This document shows positions 16,494 to 24,599 of a stretch of DNA of 33,094 bases, piece by piece. The notes below the pieces were generated by a model that was given only the letters and a program-made list of their open reading frames with translations, ran no database searches and had not been told where the DNA came from. The position numbers were made by a program, and so were the translations under genes. The stretch covers positions 1 through 33,094 of the forward strand of contig JAWRKD010000056.1 of the NCBI GenBank assembly GCA_040307135.1. The letters are read 5' to 3'. The first letter of the stretch is position 1. Every line of letters begins with the position of its first letter. The stretch comes from Aminidesulfovibrio sp040307135 (GTDB taxonomy: Bacteria > Desulfobacterota > Desulfovibrionia > Desulfovibrionales > Desulfovibrionaceae).

Positions 16494-18383
16494 CTAGAGT
16501 TCGATCATGGCGCCCAGCTCCACGGTGCGCGAGGGCGGGATGCCGAAGAAGGTGGTCGGCCGTCCCGCGTTGCGCGACATGAAGGAGAAGAGGCGCTTGC
16601 GCCACTCGGCCATGCGCGCCCGGCCCGAGGGCAGGATGGTCTCGCGGCCCAGGAAGAAGGTGGTGCTGGCCGGATCGGCGCGCACGCCCTGGGCCTCGGC
16701 CAGGCGCAGCACGTCCGGCACGTGCGGGGTCTCCATGAAGCCGTACTGGGCCACAACGCGGTAGAAGCCGTGGTCCAGGGCCGCGACCTGCACGCGCTGG
16801 GACTCCGGCACCGTGGGCGACTGGGCCGAGCGCACGGTGAGCAGAAGCACGGCCTCGTGCAGGACCTTGTTGTGCTTGAAGTGGTGGAGCAGGGTGACCG
16901 GGGTGCCCTGGTCGTTCAGGGTCATGAACACGGCCGTGCCCGGCACGCGGTGGGGCTTGAAGGTGCCCACGTCGCCGATGAAGATCTCGATGGGCAGGCG
17001 GGTGGCCAGGGACTGGGCCGCCAGCTCGGCGCGGCCGCGCTTCCAGGTGCTCATGAGCACGCTGATGGCCAGGGCGATGGCGATGGTGATCCAGCCGCCG
17101 TCGGCCAGCTTGAGCAGGTTGGCCCCCAGGTAGGAGGCGTCGAAGACCAGGAACAGGGCCAGGAGCAGGCCCGCCTTGAGTGGGGACCAGCGCCAAGTGC
17201 GGGTGATGACCAGAAAATAGGCGATGGAGGTGATGGTCATGGTGGCGGTCACGGCGATGCCGTACGCACCCGCCAGGCGCGAGGACTCCCGGAAGAAGAG
17301 CACCAGTCCCAGGCAGCCGAGCATCAGGGCCTGGTTCACCAGCGGGATATAGATCTGGCCGCGCTCCTGGCCCGAGGTGTGCACGATGTGCATGCGCGGG
17401 CAGTAGCCCAGCTGGATGGCCTGCTGGGTCAGGGAGAAGGCCCCTGATATCATGGCCTGGGAGGCGATGATGGTGGCCACGGTGGCCAGGGCCACCAGGG
17501 GGTAGAGGAGCAGGTCCGGCACCATCTGGAAGAACGGGTTCTGGGCCGCCGCAGGGTCGGCCAGGAGCAGCGCGCCCTGGCCGAAATAGTTGAGCAGGAG
17601 CGCGGGCAGCACCAGGCCGTTCCAGGAAAGCCGGATGGCCCGGCGGCCGAAGTGGCCCATGTCGGCGTAGAGCGCCTCGCCGCCGGTGATGCAGAGCACC
17701 ACCGAGCCGAGCACCACCATGCCGTGCAGGCCGTTGTCCCGGAAAAAGCACAGGGCGTGCAGCGGATTCACGGCCAGGAGGATGTGCGGGGCGTCCCAGA
17801 TGTGGGCCAGGCCCAGGGCCGCCAGGGCCAGGAACCAGAAGATCATGATCGGGCCGAAAAGCGCGCCGATGCGGCCGGTGCCGTGCTTCTGCATGAGGAA
17901 GAGGCCCACGAGGATGACGCAGGTCACGGGCAGCACCGCGGGTTCCAGGGCCGTGGTGGCCACGGAAAGGCCCTCCACGGCCGAGAGCACGGACACCGCC
18001 GGGGTGATGACGCCGTCGCCGTAGAGCAGGGCCGAGCCGAAGACCGCGGCCAGGATGATGGCCGTGCGCGCCTTGGCCCCCAGGTCGTCGCCCGGGGAGC
18101 CTCGCTGCGGCAGGAGCGCCAGCAGGGCGAAAATGCCGCCCTCGCCATGGTTGTCCGCGCGCAGGATGAAGGACACGTACTTGACCCCCACTACCATGAG
18201 CAGGGACCAGAAGATGAGCGAGAGCACGCCCAGGACGTTGTCCTGGGTCAGGGCCACTGCGTGCATGCCGTGGAAGCATTCGCGCACGGCGTAGAGCGGG
18301 CTCGTGCCGATGTCGCCGAAGACCACGCCCAGGGCGCCCAGGGCCAGCGAGGTGAGCCGGGAGTGGTGGGTTTCTTCAGCCAT
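16494..18383 (-). CDS. kup: Kup/HAK-type potassium uptake transporter
   Basis: 629 aa, the typical Kup length. The N-terminal signature GVVFGDIGTSPLYA, then HGEGGIFALLALL and YGDGVITPAVSVLSA, identify the K+/H+ symporter family. About twelve membrane helices occupy residues 12-455. The C-terminal cytoplasmic domain (about 460-629) is full length. The start ATG overlaps the pilZ stop by 8 nt (ATGGCTGA), with no separate ribosome site, so translation is probably coupled to pilZ. It is the last gene of the motA-motB-pilZ-kup run. This location is unusual for a K+ importer. The family call is certain; regulation is inferred from position. Confidence 0.95.
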   Translation of the reverse strand: MAEETHHSRLTSLALGALGVVFGDIGTSPLYAVRECFHGMHAVALTQDNVLGVLSLIFWSLLMVVGVKYVSFILRADNHGEGGIFALLALLPQRGSPGDDLGAKARTAIILAAVFGSALLYGDGVITPAVSVLSAVEGLSVATTALEPAVLPVTCVILVGLFLMQKHGTGRIGALFGPIMIFWFLALAALGLAHIWDAPHILLAVNPLHALCFFRDNGLHGMVVLGSVVLCITGGEALYADMGHFGRRAIRLSWNGLVLPALLLNYFGQGALLLADPAAAQNPFFQMVPDLLLYPLVALATVATIIASQAMISGAFSLTQQAIQLGYCPRMHIVHTSGQERGQIYIPLVNQALMLGCLGLVLFFRESSRLAGAYGIAVTATMTITSIAYFLVITRTWRWSPLKAGLLLALFLVFDASYLGANLLKLADGGWITIAIALAISVLMSTWKRGRAELAAQSLATRLPIEIFIGDVGTFKPHRVPGTAVFMTLNDQGTPVTLLHHFKHNKVLHEAVLLLTVRSAQSPTVPESQRVQVAALDHGFYRVVAQYGFMETPHVPDVLRLAEAQGVRADPASTTFFLGRETILPSGRARMAEWRKRLFSFMSRNAGRPTTFFGIPPSRTVELGAMIEL

Positions 18384-19143
18384 GGGTCTTGAAGGTGGTG
18401 GGCCAGGGCATGGTCTTCTGCGCGCCCAGGCTCTTGAGCACGGTTTCCGAGTGGGAGAGGATCTGCTGGGCCAGCCGGACCATGTAGCGGCACTCGGTGA
18501 CCGTGAGGTTCTTGAAGCGCACCCCGGCCAGGGCGCCGCCGTTCTCGGGGTCCGGATCCGGCGCGGTCCAGCGCACCTCGCCCTCCAGGGCCATGCGGTC
18601 GCCCTCCGGGAAGATCAGGGCGAAGCGCAGGATCCTGCCCGGGGCCAGGGAGGGGCCGCCCTTGATGCAGAGCAGGGCCCCGCCGCCGGAGATGTCCAGG
18701 ATGTTCGCCTGCTCCGCGCCCGTCACCTCCACGCCCAGGCCGTGCTCGGGCCGGACCTGGGCCCGTACGTGCATGCGGATGATGGCCGGGTGCCAGACCT
18801 TGCTGGGCGGGGTCAGGCCCAAGGCCGGGACGCTGCGGCCTTTTTCGCCGCCGGGATAGCCGGGAAAGAGCTTGAGGACACGCGCGTTGTAGCCCATGGG
18901 CAGGGTGCAGGCCGTGGCGCCCGGCGGAGCGGGCGGGAACATGGCCACCTCCAGGGTCTGGCCCACCATGCTCTTGGGCAGGGCCGGGTCGGGCTGGCCC
19001 ACCACGAGCATGTCCGGCCGCTGTTCCAGGACCACGGACTTGCGGGCGTCCACCTTGTCGGTGCGCACGTCCAGGGAAACCACCAGGAAGACCCGGTCGC
19101 CGGATCGCAAGGTTTGGGGAGGCTGCGTGCCGGGTTTGGCCAT
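18376..19143 (-). CDS. PilZ-domain c-di-GMP receptor (YcgR-like)
   Basis: 255 aa cytoplasmic protein. The N-terminal about 110 residues look like a YcgR-N-type beta domain (LRSGDRVFLVV opening). A PilZ domain follows, with an RxxxR motif in HVRAQVRPEHG and a D/NxSxxG motif in NILDISGGGALL, the two elements that bind cyclic di-GMP. YcgR proteins act as brakes on the flagellar stator when bound to c-di-GMP. Here the gene lies 3 nt after motB, which fits that role. It overlaps kup by 8 nt at its 3' end. A final helix (about 222-245) is typical. Confidence 0.88.
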   Translation of the reverse strand: MAKPGTQPPQTLRSGDRVFLVVSLDVRTDKVDARKSVVLEQRPDMLVVGQPDPALPKSMVGQTLEVAMFPPAPPGATACTLPMGYNARVLKLFPGYPGGEKGRSVPALGLTPPSKVWHPAIIRMHVRAQVRPEHGLGVEVTGAEQANILDISGGGALLCIKGGPSLAPGRILRFALIFPEGDRMALEGEVRWTAPDPDPENGGALAGVRFKNLTVTECRYMVRLAQQILSHSETVLKSLGAQKTMPWPTTFKTHG

Positions 19144-19146
19144 GGG

Positions 19147-20019
19147 TCAGGGCTTGGCCGGAGCCGACTGGAGCGCTGGGGCCTGCGTCTCCGGGATGAC
19201 CACGCTGGGCGGGGGCGGCGGTCCTGCCGGGGCCGTTCCGGCCGCCTTGTCGTCGCGGTAGATGAGGATGCTGATGCGCCGGTTGCGCGGATCGTCCGGG
19301 TTGCCTTTGACCAGGGGCTGGGTGGAGGCGTAGCCGGCCACGCGCACGAGCCGGTCCGTGGGCACGCCGAAATGTTCCAGGAGCAGGCGCGCCGAGGAGG
19401 CCCGCGCCGTGGAGAGCTCCCAGTTGGTGTAGCGGGAGTCGGAATAGCCCAGGGAGTCGGTGTGGCCCTCCACGGCGAACCTGTTGGGCAGCTCCTTGAG
19501 CTTGTCGGCCACCGCGGCCAGGGCGCGCTGGCCCTCGGGGGTGAAGGAGAAGCTGCCCTTTTCGAAGATCGGGTGGCCTTCCTTGTGGATGATCTGGATG
19601 CGCACCCCGCCTTCGAAGTTGTCCACCAGGACCTGGTCCTTGATGTCCGCGAGTTTTTCCTCGATGTCCTTGCGCAAGCCGGCGACCATGGCCTCCTGGG
19701 CCCGCTCCACGTCCGTGGCCTCCACGGGCGCCATGGGCTTGTTGTCCGCGCCCCGCTCGACCTTCATCGGAATGGGCTGACCGGCCTCCTCCATGAAGAT
19801 GGGCCGCTTGCCGCCCTTGTCGAACAGGCTGAACTCCTTGAAGTAGCCGGCCAGCTGTTCCTTCTTCTCCTGGGGCGTCATGTTGATGAGCCACATGAGC
19901 AGGAAGAAGGCCATCATCGCGGTGACGAAGTCGGCGTAGGCCACCTTCCAGCTGCCGCCATGGGCGCCGCCGGCGACCTTGTTGATCTTCTTGATGATGA
20001 TGGTCTTGTTTTCAGCCAT
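19147..20019 (-). CDS. motB: flagellar stator protein MotB
   Basis: 290 aa. A short cytoplasmic N-terminus and one transmembrane helix (about 29-47) carry the ion-conducting Asp30 in YADFVTAMMAFFLLMW. A linker of about 95 residues precedes an OmpA/MotB peptidoglycan-binding domain (about 145-262). That domain has VEGHTDSLG, NWELSTARA and the final NRRISI. The C-terminus is a Pro/Ala-rich tail (about 265-290) of unknown use. It lies 45 nt after motA. The helix lacks an obvious feature that separates H+ from Na+ use. Confidence 0.93.
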   Translation of the reverse strand: MAENKTIIIKKINKVAGGAHGGSWKVAYADFVTAMMAFFLLMWLINMTPQEKKEQLAGYFKEFSLFDKGGKRPIFMEEAGQPIPMKVERGADNKPMAPVEATDVERAQEAMVAGLRKDIEEKLADIKDQVLVDNFEGGVRIQIIHKEGHPIFEKGSFSFTPEGQRALAAVADKLKELPNRFAVEGHTDSLGYSDSRYTNWELSTARASSARLLLEHFGVPTDRLVRVAGYASTQPLVKGNPDDPRNRRISILIYRDDKAAGTAPAGPPPPPSVVIPETQAPALQSAPAKP

Positions 20020-20064
20020 GGCTCAAAGACTCACGGGTCCGGCCGGGCCGGAAGCTGGATGGGA

Positions 20065-20931
20065 TCAGCCGCCCTGCTTGCGGGCGTTCTTGAGGATTTC
20101 CTCGACCTCCTCGAAGGTGGGGCGCTCGCCGCTGGGAATGGCCCGGCGGGCCGCTTCCAGCGCCATGGGCGGAGGCCAGCCCAGGGCGAAGGCGATCATG
20201 GCCGCGCGCACCACCCGCAGCTGGGCGTCCGCGATCTGGGCCTTGTTTTCCATGTTGGCGGCCATGGGTCCCAGGAAGCCGTAACAGGCCAGGATGCCCA
20301 GGAAGGTGCCGACCAGGGCCGCGCCGATGCTGTGGCCCAGCACCTCGGGCGGCTCGTTGATCTTGCCCATGGTCAGAACCACGCCGAGCACCGCGGCCAC
20401 GATGCCCATGCCGGGCAGGGAGTCGGCGGTGCGGTTCAGGTAGTGCGGCGGGTGCATGGCGTGGGCGTGGTGGGATTCGATGTCGATGTCCATGAGCGCT
20501 TCCAGCTCATGGGGTTCCATGCCCGCGGCCATGAAGGTCTTGAAGTTGTCGCAGATGAAGTCGCGGACCTCGTGGTTTTTGACCACCTTGGGATAGCGGG
20601 TGAAGATGGCGCTCTTGTCCGGGGCGTTGACGTGGCTTTCAATGGCGATGACGCCCTCGCGCCGAGCCATGCCCAGAAGATCGTAGAGGACCATGAGGAT
20701 CTCCACATAGTCCTTCTTCTCGGGGTCCTTGGCGGTGAGGACCTTGATGCAGCCCTTGAAGATCTCAAGGACGACCTTGAACGGGGCGGAGATGAGCAGG
20801 GAGCCGAAGGCGGCGCCGCCGATGATGACCACCTCGGCGGGCTGGAAGAGCACGCTCAGGTTGCCGTGCTCCATAAGGTAGCCGCCGATGACGCCGCCCA
20901 GAACCACGACTATGCCGATGATGGCGAACAT
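20065..20931 (-). CDS. motA: flagellar stator protein MotA
   Basis: 288 aa inner-membrane protein with four transmembrane helices, two near the N-terminus and two at about 165-220, and a large cytoplasmic loop between. The conserved ADSLPGMGIVAAVLGVVLTMG holds the helix-3 proline. MARREGVIAIE contains the charged residues that touch the FliG rotor protein. With MotB it forms the ion-driven stator that powers flagellar rotation. The ribosome site before ATG 20931 is weak (CGGGG, 2 nt away). A possible flagellar sigma-28 promoter lies upstream. Confidence 0.94.
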   Translation of the reverse strand: MFAIIGIVVVLGGVIGGYLMEHGNLSVLFQPAEVVIIGGAAFGSLLISAPFKVVLEIFKGCIKVLTAKDPEKKDYVEILMVLYDLLGMARREGVIAIESHVNAPDKSAIFTRYPKVVKNHEVRDFICDNFKTFMAAGMEPHELEALMDIDIESHHAHAMHPPHYLNRTADSLPGMGIVAAVLGVVLTMGKINEPPEVLGHSIGAALVGTFLGILACYGFLGPMAANMENKAQIADAQLRVVRAAMIAFALGWPPPMALEAARRAIPSGERPTFEEVEEILKNARKQGG

Positions 20932-21001
20932 TGCCCCGATGCACCCCTGTCTTTACCGGTCGCGGGAAAACGCCTGCGGGCAGCCGAGGCGCATTCCTCC
21001 C

Positions 21002-21029
21002 CCATCGGCCGCATCAGGCACAGTCTTTA
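21002..21029 (-). promoter_or_regulatory. candidate sigma-28 (FliA) promoter of the motAB operon
   Basis: On the minus strand, TAAAGACT starts at 21029 and GCCGATGG lies at 21009-21002, against the consensus TAAAGTTT / GCCGATAA. The gap from TAAA to GCCG is 16 nt; the consensus gap is 15. The position, about 65 nt before motA, is right for the gene class. A sigma-70-like TTGCCT, 17 bp, TAATAT pattern lies just upstream in the same A/T-rich patch. Confidence 0.45.
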
Positions 21030-21122
21030 ATATTATGGATATGAGACCGGAAAGGCAATAAGAAAGAAAATAATAATGTCGCCTCGTTGTGAGCGCCGCC
21101 GGGCCGATCCAGCAGGCGAAGG

Positions 21123-22709
21123 CTAGGCCCCCAGGACCTCGAGAATCTTGGCCTTGAGCGCGTCCGGCTTGAAGGGCTTGGTGATGAACGCCGTGACGCC
21201 GGCCTTCTGGGCCAGATTGCGTTGGGAGGCCTCGGACTCCGTGGTGACCATGATCACCGGGACGTTCTCGTAGCCCTCGGTGGAGCGGAGTTTTTCCACC
21301 AGTTCCATGCCGTCCATGATGGGCATGTTCATGTCCGTGATGACCAGCTCCATGGGTTCCCCGGCCTCCACGAAGGCGAAGGCCTCCTGGCCGTTGGCCC
21401 CGGTGAGCGGCTCGAAGCCCAGGTCCGTGAGGATGCTGCGGTGCAGGGCGAGCATGGAGCGGGAGTCGTCCGCGGCCAGGGCCTTGCGCGCCGCGGCCAC
21501 GTCCCTGGGCAGGCGGGCCAGATCCTCCTCGGCGCGGTCCCCGCCGATCTCCTCCAGCTTGTCGCGGAAGGCCTCCAGGATCTCCGGGTCCCGCGACTCG
21601 GCCAGGGCGTCGATGAGGGCCGCGGCCGCGCCCTCGAACTCGTAAAGCGCGTCGAAGAGCCGCACGGCCTTGGAGTTGATCACGGCCCGGGCCAGGCGGT
21701 CGCTCTGCTCGTTGGCCTTAGTCAGGAGCGCGGTGAGGGCCTTGATCACGCCCGGGCTCACGTGCAGTTCCAGGGCCGCGACCACGGCCATTAGGATGAG
21801 CTCGTCGGTCTCCTTGAGCCCGTCCATGAGGCAGATGAGTCCCTTCATGGTGCCGATGCGGCCCAGGGCCTCGTACACGGCGTAGCGGACGTTGGCGTCC
21901 CCGGCCAGGCCCTTGTCCAGTCCGGCCACCAGGGCGTCCGCGCCTTTCCTGTGGCCGATGAAGCCGAGCAGGTTGGCGGCCAGGATCTTCTCGTCCGTGT
22001 CGCCCTGCTCGAACACGCGAGAGAGCAGCGGCAGGGAGGGCTCGCCGGTGTGCACCAGGGTGTCGGTGATGATCCGGCGCACCGTGGGGTTCTTGTGGTG
22101 GAGCTTCTCCACCAGGAAGCCCAGGGTCTCCTCGGTGCCCAGGGCGGCCAGGGCCTCCACGGCCTTCCAGGTGGTCAGCTCGCAACGCTCGTAGCTCTCG
22201 TCGGTCTCGTTGCCCTCCACCAGGGCCATGAGCGCGGGGGCCGAGGCCGTGTCGCCCATGCGGCCGAGCATTTCCACGCAGAGCGCCGAGGTGAAGGCGT
22301 CCGGGCTCTGGCTGTGTTTGCGGAACAGAGGCAGGGCGTCCGGGGCCTCGATGCGCGACAGGGCGGAGAGGATTTCCTGGAGCTGGTCCGGGTCGGTTTC
22401 GTTTTCGCCCAGGCTGGTGAGCATGGGCCCCGCCGAGCTGAAGCCGTATTCGCCGATGACCCGGATGCAGAGGGTGCGATAGCCCGCGTTGCCCGAGGCC
22501 AGGCCCTCCACGGTCTTGGCCTCGTTGCCCGAGAGCACCGCGGTCAGGGCGTTGACCACCATGAAATCGATGGAGGTGTCGCCCACGGGCCGCCGGAAGA
22601 GGTCCATGAGCCCGGGCAGGTTGGAGATATCCTTGGAGGCCGCGATCTCGTTGAGGATCGTGACCTGTTCCAGGAAGTCCTTGTCGCGGAAACCGTCAAG
22701 CATGGCCAT
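21123..22709 (-). CDS. HEAT-repeat protein with C-terminal receiver (CheY-like) domain
   Basis: 528 aa. Residues 1-400 are helical and contain HEAT/armadillo-type repeats (for example TVRRIITDTLVHTGEPSLP and NVRYAVYEALGRIGTMKGL), a protein-binding scaffold. Residues 409-528 form a full receiver domain with acidic pocket Asp414/415, phosphoacceptor Asp459 (TDMNMP), Thr489 region (MVTTES) and Lys511 (TKPF). It is therefore a response regulator whose output is probably protein-protein contact. The start may be ATG 22709 or ATG 22703. It lies 46 nt after cheX and upstream of motAB, which points to chemotaxis or motility control. Confidence 0.85.
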   Translation of the reverse strand: MAMLDGFRDKDFLEQVTILNEIAASKDISNLPGLMDLFRRPVGDTSIDFMVVNALTAVLSGNEAKTVEGLASGNAGYRTLCIRVIGEYGFSSAGPMLTSLGENETDPDQLQEILSALSRIEAPDALPLFRKHSQSPDAFTSALCVEMLGRMGDTASAPALMALVEGNETDESYERCELTTWKAVEALAALGTEETLGFLVEKLHHKNPTVRRIITDTLVHTGEPSLPLLSRVFEQGDTDEKILAANLLGFIGHRKGADALVAGLDKGLAGDANVRYAVYEALGRIGTMKGLICLMDGLKETDELILMAVVAALELHVSPGVIKALTALLTKANEQSDRLARAVINSKAVRLFDALYEFEGAAAALIDALAESRDPEILEAFRDKLEEIGGDRAEEDLARLPRDVAAARKALAADDSRSMLALHRSILTDLGFEPLTGANGQEAFAFVEAGEPMELVITDMNMPIMDGMELVEKLRSTEGYENVPVIMVTTESEASQRNLAQKAGVTAFITKPFKPDALKAKILEVLGA

Positions 22710-22755
22710 GAGATATGCGCTCCGCCGGTTGTCTGTTCTTTTGCGCCGCCGCGGC

Positions 22756-23214
22756 TCACTCGAAGCAGAACTCGATGGTGAAACCCCCGTGGTCGGTCTC
22801 GAAGGGGATGGCCATGATCGGGGTCCTGGCCATGTGCGAGATGGTGTGGCCGTCGCCCATGATCACCGAGGGGGTGGAGCCCTGGAACACGAGGCCCTTT
22901 TCGGCCAGTCCGGCGCGGGCCTGGCCCGAGACCATGTTGGTGATTTCGCCCACGGCGTCCTTCACGTCGTTCATGATGTCGCTGATGTCGTCGCCGAGCA
23001 TGTTCTTGACGATGGCCACGGCGCAGGCCTTGGAAAAGGAGAGGGAGACGCTGCCGTTCTTCTCCCCGGTAAGCCCCACCAGGCCGGTGACGTCGCCCTG
23101 GGCCACGCTGTTCTTCTTGACGAAGGGCTTGCCGGCCCTGGGCGTGATGAAGGCCATGGTGGAAATGACGCTGACGGCGGCCTTGATGAAAGGTTTGGCC
23201 AGTTCGACATCCAT
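22756..23214 (-). CDS. cheX: CheX-type chemotaxis phosphatase
   Basis: 152 aa, typical CheX length. The phosphatase signature ExxN is visible as Glu90 and Asn93 in AVGEITNMVSGQAR, where the pair positions water to remove phosphate from CheY-like receivers. It contains one such motif, as CheX does, against two in CheC. ATG 23214 is chosen because GGAGG lies 8 nt upstream; reading further upstream is not conserved-looking. It is first in a run with a HEAT-receiver gene, whose receiver domain is a plausible substrate (inference). Confidence 0.88.
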   Translation of the reverse strand: MDVELAKPFIKAAVSVISTMAFITPRAGKPFVKKNSVAQGDVTGLVGLTGEKNGSVSLSFSKACAVAIVKNMLGDDISDIMNDVKDAVGEITNMVSGQARAGLAEKGLVFQGSTPSVIMGDGHTISHMARTPIMAIPFETDHGGFTIEFCFE

Positions 23215-23248
23215 GTGGTGTTCCTCCGGGTCCGCGCGGGGAAAAACC

Positions 23249-23261
23249 CGCAGTCTGCGGA
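23249..23261. repeat. short inverted repeat in the cheX leader
   Basis: CCGCA GTC TGCGG, 5-bp arms. It lies just downstream of the candidate cheX -10 box, where an operator or a small RNA hairpin could sit. It could also be chance in GC-rich sequence. Confidence 0.25.
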
Positions 23262-23262
23262 C

Positions 23263-23292
23263 AATGTACGTGCCTCCGGTGTTTGCGGTCAA
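23263..23292 (-). promoter_or_regulatory. candidate sigma-70 promoter of cheX
   Basis: On the minus strand, TTGACC (23292-23287), an 18-bp spacer and TACATT (23268-23263). The predicted start is about 23256, giving a leader of about 42 nt. Confidence 0.4.
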
Positions 23293-23381
23293 GGGCGGCC
23301 CGGAAAATATAATACTCCTGGCAAGGTGCCGCCGTTGCGAAGGCTGCGCAATGCGGATAACAGGGCCGCAGGGAGCAGCCC

Positions 23382-24578
23382 ATGCAGCCGCAGCAGAACC
23401 AGCCATTCGCCGTCGCGCTTCCGGCCCTGCTTTTCGTGACCCTCCTGTTCCTGTTGAACTTCCTCTCGCGCACGAGCCTGGCCCCGCTCCTGCCCGCGGT
23501 GGAGGCCGACCTGGACCTGAGCCACGCCGGGGCTGGCCGCCTCTACCTCCTGGTGGGCGGGGGCAATGCCCTGGGCCTGCTCTGCAACAGCGCCGTGTCC
23601 AGCCTCCTGAACCACCGCCGCACCGTGGCCCTTTCGGCCCTGGCCGCGGGCCTGGCCCTGCTGGGGGCCTCCGCGGCCGCGAGCATGCCGCTGTTCCGCC
23701 TGGCCCTGTTCGGCGTGGGCCTGGCCACGGGCCTCTATCTGCCCTCGGGCATCGCCACGGTCACCTTTCTGGCCCGGCCCCAGGACTGGGGCAAGGCCCT
23801 GGCCGTGCACGAGATCGCGCCCAACCTGAGCTACACCCTGGCCCCGCTCCTGGCCGAGGCCGTGCTGCGCGCCTTTTCCTGGCGCGCCGCGCTGCTTTTC
23901 CTGGGCTTGGCCCAGCTCTGCGCGGGCCTGCTCTTCCTCCTGCGCCGTCTGGGTCCGGACCAGCACGGCCACCCGCCGTCCCGCCGGGCCTTGCGGACGC
24001 TCCTGACGCGTCCGGCGTTCTGGGCCACGGCCTGCGCCTTCGGCCTGGCCATCGGCGCCAGCTTCGGGGTCTTCACCATGTCCACGCTCTATCTGGTGGC
24101 GGGCGGCCTGGAGCGCTCCCGGGCCAACGAATTCCTGAGCCTGGCTCGGTTCGCGGCCTTGTTCGCCGCGCTTTTCGCGGGCTGGCTCACGGACCGGCTG
24201 GGGGCCTTCTTCACCCTGCGCGGCTATTTCCTGGGCACGGGCCTGGCCCTGCTCGGCCTGGGCCTGGCGCCGGCGGCGGCCCTGCCCGCGATCCTCGTGC
24301 TCCAGGCCGTGCTCTCGGTGCTCTTTTTCCCGGCCTGTTTCGCCTCCCTGGCCCAGGTCTTTCCCCGGGAGATGCGCAGCCTGGCCGTGTCCTTGGCCGT
24401 GCCCCTGGGCATGTTGTCGGGCCTGGGCGGCGTGCCCGTGGCTCTGGGGCTCTTCGGCGACGCCGGGCGCTTCAGCCTGGGCTTCTGCCTCCTGGGCCTC
24501 GCGCTCCTGGCCGGACTGGCCCTGCCGCCGGTGTTCCGGGCCGCAGCCGCCCTTGCTGGCGTGGACAAAAGCGCGTAG
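23382..24578 (+). CDS. MFS transporter
   Basis: 398 aa polytopic protein with about twelve hydrophobic helices. FLSRTSLAPLLPAVEADL in the first loop and the later AGWLTDRLGAFFTLRG loop follow the major facilitator superfamily pattern. The substrate is unknown. GGGAG lies 5 nt before ATG 23382. First gene of a plus-strand run, with only 21 nt to the CNT gene. It is divergent from cheX across a 167-nt gap that also holds a plus-strand TATAAT (23308-23313) but no well-spaced -35 box. Confidence 0.85.
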   Translation: MQPQQNQPFAVALPALLFVTLLFLLNFLSRTSLAPLLPAVEADLDLSHAGAGRLYLLVGGGNALGLLCNSAVSSLLNHRRTVALSALAAGLALLGASAAASMPLFRLALFGVGLATGLYLPSGIATVTFLARPQDWGKALAVHEIAPNLSYTLAPLLAEAVLRAFSWRAALLFLGLAQLCAGLLFLLRRLGPDQHGHPPSRRALRTLLTRPAFWATACAFGLAIGASFGVFTMSTLYLVAGGLERSRANEFLSLARFAALFAALFAGWLTDRLGAFFTLRGYFLGTGLALLGLGLAPAAALPAILVLQAVLSVLFFPACFASLAQVFPREMRSLAVSLAVPLGMLSGLGGVPVALGLFGDAGRFSLGFCLLGLALLAGLALPPVFRAAAALAGVDKSA

Positions 24579-24599
24579 GCCATCCGGGGGGCGAACGTC

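Noticed and set aside
18304..21030. A 908-codon open frame antisense to kup, pilZ, motB and motA
   Set aside because: Spans four genes of known families on the other strand and has no recognisable domain.
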